DNA of 41,281 bases from JANLTP01 sp031363055 (GCA_031363055.1 JANLTP010000159.1:1-41281), one strand, 5' to 3'. Shown: positions 31,701-40,792, numbered from the stretch's first letter. The notes: generated from the sequence alone by a model not told the origin. A program made the numbers and translations.

Positions 31701-32197
31701 AATCCCCGCCGCACCAATCGTCGCTGTCCGCTTTCGGTCAACTCGATCTGGTGACTGGTGCCTGCCTTGGAAGGCGTCTGCCCCCTCTTAATCTGCCCCC
31801 TCTCAGTCTGACCGCTGGCAATCTGGCCGCGATTCGCCAAGGTGGTCACGAACCGGCAGGTTTCATCGATATCGGCCAGCGACGGCGCAAGCGATTCATT
31901 CGGCAACAGCGCGAACTCAGGTGCGCGACCGAGTCGTGCCCGCAGAGGAACGCGCACCAGGATGCCCTGCAATTCGCTATCGCCAGGCACCGAAATCGAA
32001 CACCAGGTGTGGCCAGTAATAAGGTACTCGGACGCCTCGCCGCCGCGGTCGTCTTCACCTTGACCTTGACCTTTACCTGTACCTGTACCTGTACCTGTAC
32101 CTGTACCGATCTCGGCAACGGTATCGAGTTCGACTTCGTCGCGGCGCAGGCGGGCTTTGATCTCAGCCTCAGTGCGGGCGTTTGATTCCTCAGTCAT
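31688..32197 (-). CDS. Hypothetical protein with hexanucleotide-encoded Gly-Thr/Gly-Gln run
   Basis: 169 residues, no family recognised. It starts 12 nt after the efflux outer-membrane gene and so may be the last gene of that operon. An N-terminal charged helix (AEIKARLRRDEVELD) is followed by a GTGTGTGTGKGQGQG run (about 31-45), a mixed middle region (YLITGHTWCSISVPGDSELQGILVRVPLRARLG) and a basic tail. No signal peptide; no clear ribosome site. Whether it is translated is uncertain, but it is open in frame through a repeat, and no better frame covers this stretch. Confidence 0.5.
   Translation of the reverse strand: MTEESNARTEAEIKARLRRDEVELDTVAEIGTGTGTGTGTGKGQGQGEDDRGGEASEYLITGHTWCSISVPGDSELQGILVRVPLRARLGRAPEFALLPNESLAPSLADIDETCRFVTTLANRGQIASGQTERGQIKRGQTPSKAGTSHQIELTESGQRRLVRRGFQTG
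32057..32104. repeat. 6-bp tandem repeat, eight units (ACCTTG/ACCTGT)
   Basis: Two ACCTTG, one ACCTTT and five ACCTGT units in a row on the + strand, followed by a partial ACC. It lies inside the hypothetical gene at 31688-32197. The perfect five-copy core (32075-32104) is the part most likely to vary by slippage, always in frame. Confidence 0.95.
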
Positions 32198-32209
32198 CAG
32201 GGATCAAAC

Positions 32210-33658
32210 TTACTTTCGATCGGCCAGCGTCCAGCCGCCGCCCAAGGCCTTGTACAAATTGACTTCGGTTTGCCAGCTCAACAATTGCGTCTGAATGACT
32301 TGCTGCTGAACAGCGAACAACGAGCGTTGTGCATCGAGCAGTTCCAGCGAGTTGCTGACGCCACCACGGTAGCGCGCGTCGACCAGCCTGAGCCGCGCCG
32401 TTTCGGCGGTCTGCTGCGCGCGCAATGCGCCGACCTGATCGGCCAGCGCCGTTCGGCTGGTTAGCGCGTCGGCGACTTCGCGAAAGGCGGTCTGGATACT
32501 TTTTTCGTATTGTGCCACCGCTATGTCGCGATTGACTTTCGAGACTTCGACGTTGGCTTGGTTGCGGCCGAAATCAAAGATCGGCAAGGATACGCCGGGA
32601 ACCACGCTCCAGGTGCGGTTCGGCGCCGATAACATTTGCGATAGATCGGAGCTGGCCGACCCGAACGACGTCGTCAGGGCAAACCTCGGAAACAGTGCTG
32701 CCCGCGCCGCGCCGATGTTGGCGTTATTGGCGATCAGTACCTGTTCAGCACTGCGAATGTCGGGTCGCTGGGTTAGCAAATCGGACGGTAAGCCGACCGG
32801 CACGTCACGCGCGAGCAGCGCGGCATCGAGCGATGCGCCTGATAACTGTTCGGTCACAAACTCTGCGGGCAAGGGCTGTCCGATCAGGAGCGCCAGCGCA
32901 TTTCGATCCAGCTCGCGGGTTCGCTGCAGTTGCGCAATGGTGGCGCGCGCTGATTCGAACAGCGTCTCGACTTGCCGTACGTCGAGTTCGGACACGATGC
33001 CATTCTTGAATCGCAGCTCGGTCGCCTTGAGTGTCTGTTCGCGGCTGCTCGTGGTCAGGCGTGCCAGCGCCAGCAATTCATGATCAGCCAGCACGGCGAG
33101 CCAGTTGCTGGCAATGGCGGCGACCAGGCTGATCTGAATACTCTTGGCTGCCTCGTCGGTCGACAGATACTGTGCCAACGCCGATTCGCTCAGCGATCGG
33201 ACCCGGCCGAAAAAATCGAGTTCGTAGGCCGTGATGCCCAGTGCCGACTGAAAGTACTCGAGCCGAAAGCCATTACCAGTCGGCGATAGCGCGCCCGAGC
33301 TGCGTTGACTGACGCCTTGCGCGGTGGCATTCACGGTCGGCCATTGATCGGCGCGTTGAATCTGGAACTGCGCGCGCGCGCGCTCGACATTGAGCGCCGC
33401 AACTCTGAGGTCGCGATTGTTCGCCAGCGCGATTTCAATCAGCTTCACGAGTCGCGCATCGCTGATGTATTCGCGCCAGGGAATGTCGCTGACCGGCCGG
33501 CTGGCGGCGCTACCCGCAGTGACGCCGGGAAAAGTAGCCGCGACCGGCGCGGCCGGCCGCTCGTACGTCGGCGCCAATGAGCAGCCAGCGACCCCAACGG
33601 CCATAACAAGTACGGATGCCAGCGAAATAATCGGAGTCAAAGTATTCATGTGTGCCAT
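32210..33658 (-). CDS. RND efflux outer-membrane factor lipoprotein (NodT/OprM family)
   Basis: 482 residues. Lipobox VAGC (Cys26), then ...LAPTYERPAAP, WREYISDARLVKLIEIALANNRDLRVAALNVERARAQ and two outer-membrane efflux repeats, ending with ARYRGGVSNSLELLDAQRSLF. It forms the trimeric outer-membrane exit duct of the pump. Start uncertain between 33658 and the ATG at 33649 (MNTLTP); neither has a good ribosome site. It lies 8 nt after the RND permease gene. Confidence 0.95.
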   Translation of the reverse strand: MAHMNTLTPIISLASVLVMAVGVAGCSLAPTYERPAAPVAATFPGVTAGSAASRPVSDIPWREYISDARLVKLIEIALANNRDLRVAALNVERARAQFQIQRADQWPTVNATAQGVSQRSSGALSPTGNGFRLEYFQSALGITAYELDFFGRVRSLSESALAQYLSTDEAAKSIQISLVAAIASNWLAVLADHELLALARLTTSSREQTLKATELRFKNGIVSELDVRQVETLFESARATIAQLQRTRELDRNALALLIGQPLPAEFVTEQLSGASLDAALLARDVPVGLPSDLLTQRPDIRSAEQVLIANNANIGAARAALFPRFALTTSFGSASSDLSQMLSAPNRTWSVVPGVSLPIFDFGRNQANVEVSKVNRDIAVAQYEKSIQTAFREVADALTSRTALADQVGALRAQQTAETARLRLVDARYRGGVSNSLELLDAQRSLFAVQQQVIQTQLLSWQTEVNLYKALGGGWTLADRK

Positions 33659-33666
33659 ATTAAATC

Positions 33667-36600
33667 TTAAGTCCTGACCGCGCTGGTGGTTGCGGTCACG
33701 GTTGCCGATGTGATGGCGGGGGTCGACGGCGAGCGTTGCCGGCCTGTGAAGATCCGTCGAACGGCCACAAAAAACAAGGGCACCATCAAAACCCCCAAAA
33801 CGGTGGCGCTGATCATGCCCCCGACCACACCGGTGCCAATATCGCGTTGCCCGGCGGAGCCCGCGCCGGTGGCAAAGTAGAGCGGCATCACGCCCAGAAT
33901 GAAGGCCATTGAAGTCATCACGATCGGGCGAAACCGTAGGCTGACCGCCTCGAGCGTTGCCTCCATCAAGGGCTTGCCGTTTTCATGTAGCGACTTGGCG
34001 AACTCGATGATCAGAATGGCGTTCTTGGCCGACAGTCCGATGATCGTGACCAGACCGACCGTAAAGTAGACATCATTCGGATAACCGCGCAGGGTGGCGG
34101 CCAATACCGACCCCAGAATACCCAATGGCACCACCAGCAGCACCGCCAGTGGAATGGTCCAACTCTCGTAGAGGGCGGCCAGACACAGGAAGGCCGCCAG
34201 CATGGAGAACGCAAGCAGTAGCGGTGCCTGCTTGCCCGAGATTTTCTCCTCTCGCGACAGGCCGGTCCACTCGTAGGTGATCCCAGGCGGCAGTTGCGCG
34301 GCCAACTTCTCCATTTCGATCAGTGCATCACCGGTGCTGAAGCCTGCTCCGGCGTCGCCCGATAGTCGCAACGCCGGATAACCGTTATAACGCACTGACT
34401 GCATGGCGCCGCGCGCCCATGAAACCGTCGCAAATGAGCCGAACGAAACCGCACGCCCCAAATTATTGGTGACCACCAGATTGAGCAGATCGTCGGCTTG
34501 CATCCGGTTCGGCGCATCGGCTTGCACAATGACCCGTTGCATGCGTCCCGAGCTCGGAAAGTCGTTGATATAGGACGATCCGAGCGAGGTTGAGAGCGCC
34601 GTATTGATCGTATCGAAGCCCACGCCCAACGCAGCGGCCTTTTCCCGATTGATATCGACCTTGAGTTGCGCCGCCTCTTCGAGTCCGTCGGGCCGCACGC
34701 CGGCCACCACCTTGCTTTTGCCGGCCAGGCCGAGCAATTGATTGCGTGCGGCCAGCAAGGCTTCGGCGCCGAGACCGCCGCGATCTTGCAGTCGAAACTG
34801 AAAGCCGGTGGCGCGACCCAGCTCCGGAATCGGTGGCGGGCTGGCCGGGAAAATAAAGGCATCACGAATCGGCGCCAGCGCGCCAAAAGCGCGAGTGGCT
34901 ATGGCTTGCGCCGAGCTTTGCGGGGCCTTGCGTTCATCCCAGGGCTTGAACGAGGTGAAGGCGAGCGCCGCGTTCTGGCCGACGCCTGAGAAACTGAATC
35001 CGACCACCCCGACCACGCTGTCGACTTCGGGCTGCTTCAGAAAGAACTGTTCAACTTCTTTGACGACTTCGAGGGTACGGTTAGCGGTGGCGCCCGGCGG
35101 TAACTGAATACTGGTCAGCACATTGCCCTGATCTTCATTCGGTAGAAACGACGCCGGCATCCGACCGAACAGCAGTGCGCCGACGACCACGACGCCGATG
35201 TAAGCGGCCATAAAAATCCAGATCCAGCGCAGCATGCGAGCGACCAGGCTACCGGTCAGGTGGGTGGTGCTGCGGAACAACCGATTAAAGCCGCCGAATA
35301 ATCCGCGTCGTTGCTGATGACCTGGTTTAACGGGTTTGAGCAAGGTTGCGCACAAAGCCGGTGTCAGGCTCAGCGCCAGAAACGCCGAGAACAACATCGA
35401 GGTGACCATGGTAACGGCGAATTGTCGATAGATATTGCCGACCGATCCGCCGAAGAACGCCATTGGCACGAATACTGATACCAATACGGTGGTGATACCG
35501 ATGATCGCTCCGGTAATCTGGCCCATCGCCTTGCGAGTCGCCTCAACCGGGCTGAGTCCTTCTTCGGCCATGATGCGCTCGACGTTTTCAACCACCACGA
35601 TGGCATCATCGACCAGAATGCCAATGGCCAGGACCATCGCAAACATGGTCAGCACATTGATCGAATAACCGATCGCCAGCAACACGGCGAAGGTCCCGAG
35701 CAGGGCGACCGGCACCACCACGGTCGGAATGATCGTGTAGCGAAAACTTTGCAGGAACACGTACATGACCACGAACACCAGGCCGATGGCTTCGAGCAAG
35801 GTCACGACCACTTGGGTAATGGAGATTCGAACGAACTTCGAGGTGTCAAACGGAATTCGGGATTTGACCGATGGCGGGAAGTAACGCTGCAGCTCGGCCA
35901 TCTTCGCTTCGATCGCGAATGCCGTCGCCATGGCATTGCCGATCGGAGAAAGCTGTACGCCCATGCCCACTGCACTCGAGCCGTTCAAGCGTGCGAACGG
36001 TGCATAGCTCTGACCGCCCAACTCGATGCGGGCGACATCGCCGAGGCGCACGATCGAGCCGTCGGCGGCTGCCCGCAAGACAATCTTGCCGAACGCCTCG
36101 GGTGTGGCCAGTTGGCCGCTGGCGACCACCGTGGCCGCCACTGTCTGGGTTGAAAGATTCGGTAACTCACCGACACCACCGGCAGACACTTGTGCGTTCT
36201 GAGCGCGAATGGCGTTGTTGACATCGATCGGCGAGAGCCCGAATGCGACCAGCTTGGCCGGGTCGATCCAGATGCGCATGGCGCGTTCGGTGCCGAACAA
36301 TTGCGCCACGCCAACCCCTGGAATACGCTGAATCTCCGGCAGTATGTTGCGCGTCGCGTAGTCGCCGATAGCAATCGGGTCGAGTACGCCGCCCTCGGAA
36401 TAGACCATCACGAACAGCAGAAAATTGCTGCGCGCCTTATCGACGCGAACCCCTTGCTGAATCACCGCCTGCGGCAAACGCGGTGTCGCGCGCGACAAGC
36501 GGTTCTGCACATCGACCTGCGCCAGATCCGGATTGGTGCCGGGCTCGAAAGTGATGGTAATAGTCGCTGAACCGTTGGCCTGACTGATCGATTCGACATA

Positions 36601-36828
36601 GATGAGGCCGGGTGAGCCGTTCATCTCCTGCTCGATCAAGCTGACGACCGCCTGATCGAGCGTGGTTGCCGAGGCGCCCGGATAGGTCGCTGAGATCACA
36701 ATGGCTGGAGGTGCAACCGTCGGGTACTGGGCCACCGGTAACTGGGTGATGGCAACGGCGCCGGCGACCACCATAAAGAACGCGATGACCCAGGCGAAGA
36801 TTGGCCGATCAATAAAAAATTGAGCCAT
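33667..36828 (-). CDS. RND multidrug efflux permease (HAE-1/AcrB family)
   Basis: 1053 residues, the usual size. N-terminus MAQFFIDRPIFAWVIAFFMV; GYSINVLTMFAMVLAIGILVDDAIVVVENVERIM holds Asp407 and Asp408, the proton-relay pair at the same numbers as in AcrB; a large periplasmic loop follows each of TM1 and TM7. Proton-driven export of hydrophobic compounds from the inner membrane and periplasm. Order adaptor, pump, outer-membrane factor, with 9- and 8-nt gaps. Confidence 0.97.
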   Translation of the reverse strand: MAQFFIDRPIFAWVIAFFMVVAGAVAITQLPVAQYPTVAPPAIVISATYPGASATTLDQAVVSLIEQEMNGSPGLIYVESISQANGSATITITFEPGTNPDLAQVDVQNRLSRATPRLPQAVIQQGVRVDKARSNFLLFVMVYSEGGVLDPIAIGDYATRNILPEIQRIPGVGVAQLFGTERAMRIWIDPAKLVAFGLSPIDVNNAIRAQNAQVSAGGVGELPNLSTQTVAATVVASGQLATPEAFGKIVLRAAADGSIVRLGDVARIELGGQSYAPFARLNGSSAVGMGVQLSPIGNAMATAFAIEAKMAELQRYFPPSVKSRIPFDTSKFVRISITQVVVTLLEAIGLVFVVMYVFLQSFRYTIIPTVVVPVALLGTFAVLLAIGYSINVLTMFAMVLAIGILVDDAIVVVENVERIMAEEGLSPVEATRKAMGQITGAIIGITTVLVSVFVPMAFFGGSVGNIYRQFAVTMVTSMLFSAFLALSLTPALCATLLKPVKPGHQQRRGLFGGFNRLFRSTTHLTGSLVARMLRWIWIFMAAYIGVVVVGALLFGRMPASFLPNEDQGNVLTSIQLPPGATANRTLEVVKEVEQFFLKQPEVDSVVGVVGFSFSGVGQNAALAFTSFKPWDERKAPQSSAQAIATRAFGALAPIRDAFIFPASPPPIPELGRATGFQFRLQDRGGLGAEALLAARNQLLGLAGKSKVVAGVRPDGLEEAAQLKVDINREKAAALGVGFDTINTALSTSLGSSYINDFPSSGRMQRVIVQADAPNRMQADDLLNLVVTNNLGRAVSFGSFATVSWARGAMQSVRYNGYPALRLSGDAGAGFSTGDALIEMEKLAAQLPPGITYEWTGLSREEKISGKQAPLLLAFSMLAAFLCLAALYESWTIPLAVLLVVPLGILGSVLAATLRGYPNDVYFTVGLVTIIGLSAKNAILIIEFAKSLHENGKPLMEATLEAVSLRFRPIVMTSMAFILGVMPLYFATGAGSAGQRDIGTGVVGGMISATVLGVLMVPLFFVAVRRIFTGRQRSPSTPAITSATVTATTSAVRT

Positions 36829-36837
36829 GAATGAGGG

Positions 36838-38124
36838 CTATTTCGCGGCGGCAGTGGCAGTGGCGGCGGTGGCTGCGGCGGGGGCGGCAGTTGCGCTCGC
36901 TGCGGCCGGAGCGGTCGGTGCGCTCGCTGACGGGCCGCCTGGTACCTGCCAGGGCACCGCCTTGACCGTTATGCCGGGGCGTAACTTCTGGAAGCCGTCG
37001 ACCATGACCTGTTCGCCCGGTTTCAGTCCTTCGGTAATGATCCAGCGGCTGCCCTGCGCCGCGCCGAGTTTGACTGGCCGTGTACTGACCAGGCCCTTGT
37101 CATCGACGACGTTGACCACGTCGCCTTGTGCACCGCGAGTCACCGATTGCTGCGGCAACAAAACGGCGTCGTCGTAGCGCGCCTGCTCGATGCGTACGCG
37201 AACATACATGCCGGGCAGTAGCAGGCCATCCGGGTTCGGGAGCTCGGCGCGCATGGTCACCTGGCCGGAACTTTGATCTACCGCGAGATCCGAGAACAAC
37301 AGCTTGCCGGCCAGCGGATAAAGGCTGCCGTCTTCAAGCAGCACTTGAACGGGTGCCGCCGCCGCATTGTTAACCTGTCTGAGTTTGCCGTTGGCAATCG
37401 ATTGCTTCAAGCGCAGCAGGTCACCGACCGGCTGGGTAAAGTTCACAAACAACGGATGGATTTGCTGGATAACGGCCATTTGAGTGGCTTCGCCCTGGCC
37501 GACCAGCGCGCCTTCGGTAACCAGCGTGCGCCCGATGCGACCGGCAATCGACGCGGTGACCGTGCTGTAGCCCAGATTGATGCGTGCGGTCTGTACGGCG
37601 GCACGGCCGCCGGCGATATCGGCCTCGGCCTGCTTTTGCGCCGCTTGTGCGTTCGTAAACTCTTGCTGGCTGACGGCATTGCTTTCGATCAGCGGCTTGA
37701 ACCGACCGACCTGGGCGCTGGCCTGCATCAAGGCTGCCTCTGATTTGCGGACCGCCGACAGGGCGCTGTCCAGCGCCGCACGAAGCGGCGCAGCATCGAT
37801 CGAATAAAGCACCTGGCCTGCCTTGACGTCACTGCCTTCCTGAAAATGCCGTTTTTGAATAACGCCGGCCACCCGTGCACGTACCTGGGCGGTACGAAGT
37901 GCCTCGAGTCGGCCCGGCAATTCGTTGACTAACGTTGCCCCTTCAATTTGCACTTTGATGACACCCACTGCTGGCGGCGGTGGCGCCGCCGGTGCGCTGC
38001 CGGTGGCCGCCTGAGTGCTGGCGGGTGTGCCGGCCGCCGGGGCGGGTGTGCCGGGTTTGTCGCCGCCACAGGCAACCGTCAATAATCCAGAAAAACACAG
38101 AACGGCAATCGGTGGATACTTCAT
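36838..38124 (-). CDS. RND efflux periplasmic adaptor lipoprotein (AcrA/MexA family)
   Basis: 428 residues. Lipobox LTVAC (Cys19), an Ala/Pro-rich linker, then GRLEALRTAQVRARVAGVIQKRHFQEGSDVKAGQVLYSID (lipoyl-like domain), a coiled-coil hairpin with NAVSQQEFTNAQAAQKQAEAD, and a barrel domain with LLPGMYVRVRIEQ. The tail is a long Ala/Thr/Pro-rich stretch. It joins pump and outer-membrane factor. The start overlaps the stop of the Bug gene (ATGA). Confidence 0.96.
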   Translation of the reverse strand: MKYPPIAVLCFSGLLTVACGGDKPGTPAPAAGTPASTQAATGSAPAAPPPPAVGVIKVQIEGATLVNELPGRLEALRTAQVRARVAGVIQKRHFQEGSDVKAGQVLYSIDAAPLRAALDSALSAVRKSEAALMQASAQVGRFKPLIESNAVSQQEFTNAQAAQKQAEADIAGGRAAVQTARINLGYSTVTASIAGRIGRTLVTEGALVGQGEATQMAVIQQIHPLFVNFTQPVGDLLRLKQSIANGKLRQVNNAAAAPVQVLLEDGSLYPLAGKLLFSDLAVDQSSGQVTMRAELPNPDGLLLPGMYVRVRIEQARYDDAVLLPQQSVTRGAQGDVVNVVDDKGLVSTRPVKLGAAQGSRWIITEGLKPGEQVMVDGFQKLRPGITVKAVPWQVPGGPSASAPTAPAAASATAAPAAATAATATAAAK

Positions 38125-39080
38125 TCCGGCTGTATTCCGGCGTTTTGCACCAGCGTCTTGTTGGTGGCCATTTCATCGCGCACAAATCGGGCAAACTCGG
38201 TGGGCGTCAACGCACGCACCTCATTGCCGGCTTTTGCGTACTGCTCCTTGACCTCGTCGGACTGCAGAGCCCGATTGATATCGGTAGCAATTTTGGCGAT
38301 GACCTCTGCAGGCACACCAGCCGGTGCCCAAAGTCCAAACCACAGATCAGCCTTGAAGCCGGCCAGTCCGGACTCGGCAATGGTCGGAACGCCAACCAGG
38401 CGTTCAACCCTCTTCTCCGAGGTCACTGCCAGTGCCACGATCCGGCCGTCCTTGAGCATGCCGGCAACGGTCGGCAGAGGCGCCATGTAGAACGCCGACC
38501 GGCCACCGATGACGTCGGTAATCGCATCCGGCGAACCCTTGAACGGCACATGCAATACTTTTACGCCAGCCCTTTGTGCGAATAACTCGGCGGTCAGATG
38601 TGTCGAGGTGCCGATGCCCGCCGACGCGTACGGCAGCGCGCCCGGGCTTGCCTTGGCCGCAGTGACGATGTCCTGCAGGCTTTTGAAGGGGCCGGTAGAA
38701 GAGCCGACCATGACATAGGGTGTGTAGGCCAGCAAGGCGATTTCAATAAAATCGCGAGTCGGGTCGTACGGCAAGGTTTTGTAGATGGCCGGATTGGCGG
38801 CATGGCTGGAACTTTGCACCAACAAGGTGTAGCCGTCGGGCGCTGCCTTGGCGACCAGTTGCGAGCCGATCTGGCCACCCGCGCCCGGCCGGTTATCAAT
38901 CAGTACCGGCTGGCCCCAGAGTTCCTGCAGCTTCTTGCTGAGAATCCGGGCGGTGATGTCGGCGCCCGAACCGGGTGTGAGCGGCACGACCAGGTGAACC
39001 GGTTTATTCGGAAAGTTCTGCGCCGTGGCCTGGGCAACCCAAATCGAGACAAACAAAACCAACGCAGCTTTGATAGACAT
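38121..39080 (-). CDS. Tripartite tricarboxylate transporter (Bug/TctC) substrate-binding protein, head of the RND operon
   Basis: 319 residues. Signal peptide (cleavage near ATAQN), FPNKPVHLVVPLTPGSGADITARIL, GQPVLIDNRPGAGGQIGSQLVAK and PDGYTLLVQSSSHAANPAIYKTLPYDP are family hallmarks. It is coupled to the RND adaptor gene by ATGA, so a periplasmic solute receptor is made in step with a tripartite exporter; no TctA/TctB genes are present. GGAG lies about 10 nt before the ATG. Repeats at 39199-39238 may be its operator region. Confidence 0.94.
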   Translation of the reverse strand: MSIKAALVLFVSIWVAQATAQNFPNKPVHLVVPLTPGSGADITARILSKKLQELWGQPVLIDNRPGAGGQIGSQLVAKAAPDGYTLLVQSSSHAANPAIYKTLPYDPTRDFIEIALLAYTPYVMVGSSTGPFKSLQDIVTAAKASPGALPYASAGIGTSTHLTAELFAQRAGVKVLHVPFKGSPDAITDVIGGRSAFYMAPLPTVAGMLKDGRIVALAVTSEKRVERLVGVPTIAESGLAGFKADLWFGLWAPAGVPAEVIAKIATDINRALQSDEVKEQYAKAGNEVRALTPTEFARFVRDEMATNKTLVQNAGIQPE

Positions 39081-39198
39081 GTGTTCGGGACTCCAGCAGG
39101 AAGTGGAATCCAGTCTACCAGCGAGCGTTCAACCCATGGCAGCGCTCCAGCGCCTTTGCATTTCTTGCGGTGATACTTCTTCGACGCGGCTGGCGATA

Positions 39199-39238
39199 TG
39201 CCACCGATCGAAATCGGCGTGCCACCGATCGATATCGG
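39199..39238. promoter_or_regulatory. Tandem operator-like repeats upstream of the Bug-RND operon
   Basis: Two 19-bp direct copies, TGCCACCGATCGAAATCGG (39199-39217) and TGCCACCGATCGATATCGG (39220-39238), with a 21-bp period (two helical turns). Each contains an inverted repeat CCGAT-N4-ATCGG. They lie 119-158 bp upstream of the Bug ATG and read as regulator sites. The rest of the 229-bp gap shows no gene. Confidence 0.6.
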
Positions 39239-39293
39239 ACTCAGGGCGCCGAAATCCGGATACTCGTTGGCCGGGGATCGCTCCTCAGATTAA

Positions 39294-39318
39294 ATTACGT
39301 TACGTAGCGTTACGTAAT
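39294..39318. promoter_or_regulatory. Imperfect 25-bp inverted repeat at the end of the pseudouridine synthase gene
   Basis: ATTACG (39294-39299) and CGTAAT (39313-39318) are the outer arms; 20 of 25 positions are symmetric, and TTACG/TACGT occurs four times within it. It overlaps the stop codon of the pseudouridine synthase gene at 39310. Could be an operator for the downstream Bug-RND operon or a transcript-end structure. Confidence 0.4.
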
Positions 39319-40041
39319 GACGCTCAATAGATCTGCAAATTCCGTCTCCGTCAGCCAATACCAATCACCGGTCGCACAACTCGAGCGCAATTGATGGCGC
39401 CCGATCGCACTGCGGTGCAAAGCCTCGACCCGGTTGCCGACGGCAGCGACCATACGCTTGACCTGGTGGTATTTGCCTTCGCTCAAGGTCAGCTCCAGAG
39501 TGACGTCGTCGAGCAGGCGTGCCGCCAACGCGGCTACCGGTTTCGGCGAGTCGTGCAAGACCACGCCTTTGAGGAGGGCATCACATTGCTGCTGATCGCC
39601 TGGGTGCTTCAAGGTCGCCCGGTAAACCTTCGGCGCCTTGTGTTTCGGTGACGTGACCCGGTGAATGAACTGGCCGTCATCGCTAAACACCAAGAGGCCG
39701 GTGGTGTCTTCATCCAATCGACCGACGGCCTGAACATCGCGGACCCGCAGCGGGCTGGGCAACAATGAATACGCGCTCATGTGATGTTTCGGCTTTTTCG
39801 AACATTCATAGCCGGCCGGCTTGTTGAGCACCAGATAAGCGTGGCTGTGAAATAGCCAGTGTTTGCCGGCGACCTGGTACTCGGCGCGTTCGACGACATC
39901 GAGTTTCGCAAACGGATCGCTCACGAGCGCGCCGGCAAAGGCGAACTTGCCTGCGACAATGGTGCCGGTACATTCATGCCGCGTGCCAAACCCCTGGCTG
40001 TACAGAAGATCCTGGGCGCTGATGCATTGCGGATTGGTCAT
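39310..40041 (-). CDS. rsuA: 16S rRNA pseudouridine synthase, RsuA family
   Basis: 243 residues, normal length. An N-terminal S4-like RNA-binding part (about 5-60) precedes the synthase domain with YLVLNKPAGYECSKK and GRLDEDTTGLLVFSDDG; Asp110 is the catalytic nucleophile. LTLSEGKYHQVKRMVAAVGNRVEALHR is the typical C-terminal motif. Predicted to convert U516 of 16S rRNA; symbol assigned by family resemblance, and RluB/RluE-type relatives are the alternative. Divergent from the TetR gene. Confidence 0.9.
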   Translation of the reverse strand: MTNPQCISAQDLLYSQGFGTRHECTGTIVAGKFAFAGALVSDPFAKLDVVERAEYQVAGKHWLFHSHAYLVLNKPAGYECSKKPKHHMSAYSLLPSPLRVRDVQAVGRLDEDTTGLLVFSDDGQFIHRVTSPKHKAPKVYRATLKHPGDQQQCDALLKGVVLHDSPKPVAALAARLLDDVTLELTLSEGKYHQVKRMVAAVGNRVEALHRSAIGRHQLRSSCATGDWYWLTETEFADLLSVIT

Positions 40042-40124
40042 TGCGGTGGCACATACTTGACGAGGACGTTGGAGTTTACCGTTGCTTTTTTTGCATTGGC
40101 TTTAATTTGGGGATCGGTTCGATC

Positions 40125-40742
40125 GTGAAAAAAGGCGATGTCACCAGCGATCGGACACCGGCACGACGACCTGGACGGCCGCGCGACCTGGTCGTGCGTC
40201 AGGCGATTTTGGTCGCGGCCCGCGCGATACTCGATGAATCCGGTGTGGCAGGTGTCACCATGGAAGGCGTCGCCGCGCGCGCCGGAGTCGGCAAGCCCAC
40301 CGTTTATCGTTGGTGGGCGGATCGGCACGCAGTGGCGATGGCCGCGCTCATGGATGCGCCACCCGAGAAGCTTGCGCCGACCCGACGAGCGTCGCCGTTG
40401 CGCACCTTGCAGCGCCAGTTGGTGATGACCGCGCGGACTTTGTCGACCCGAACCGGGCGCCATGTTGCCCAGATGATTGCCGCCTCTGAACCGCAAACCG
40501 AGTTGTCGAAGGCGTTTCGCAATCACTTTATTCTGGCCCGCCGAGACGAAGGCCGCAGCTTCCTGGAGCAAGCCATTGCGGCCGGAGAGCTGCGCACGGA
40601 CATTGATTTGGATCTGGCGCTCGATGAAATTTACGGCGCGGTGTTCTTCCGGTTGTTGCTCGGACACGCGAGCATCGATGAGACTTTTGTGAAACGATTG
40701 TTAGGCCAGGTTCTGTCAGGTCTGAAACCGACAAAAACCTGA
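40125..40742 (+). CDS. TetR/AcrR-family transcriptional regulator
   Basis: 205 residues. HTH at about 25-68 (AILVAARAILDESGVAGVTMEGVAARAGVGKPTVYRWWADRHAV), then the helical ligand-binding part (LEQAIAAGELRTDIDLDLALDEIYGAVFFRLLLGH). Start: GTG at 40125 (VKKGDVTSDR) follows GGGGATC; the frame is open back to 40041, but that part overlaps the divergent pseudouridine synthase start and has no HTH-family character. The target is unknown; the RND operon about 1 kb away or its own gene are options. Confidence 0.92.
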   Translation: MKKGDVTSDRTPARRPGRPRDLVVRQAILVAARAILDESGVAGVTMEGVAARAGVGKPTVYRWWADRHAVAMAALMDAPPEKLAPTRRASPLRTLQRQLVMTARTLSTRTGRHVAQMIAASEPQTELSKAFRNHFILARRDEGRSFLEQAIAAGELRTDIDLDLALDEIYGAVFFRLLLGHASIDETFVKRLLGQVLSGLKPTKT

Positions 40743-40750
40743 GCTAATGC

Positions 40751-40774
40751 CCTGCCCGGTATTTGCGGGGCAGG
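40751..40774 (+). terminator. Hairpin after the TetR gene
   Basis: CCTGCCC (40751-40757) pairs with GGGCAGG (40768-40774), 8 nt after the TetR stop. It has a 10-nt loop and no T run, so at best a weak or factor-assisted terminator. Confidence 0.4.
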
Positions 40775-40792
40775 ACACGAGGTGGCGGCCTC

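Noticed and set aside
32057..32104. CRISPR array
   Set aside because: The repeats are 6 bp and contiguous with no spacers; this is a simple tandem repeat.
40041..40124. TetR start at 40041 (TTG)
   Set aside because: The extra 28 codons overlap the divergent pseudouridine synthase start and have no TetR-like sequence; GTG at 40125 fits the family N-terminus.
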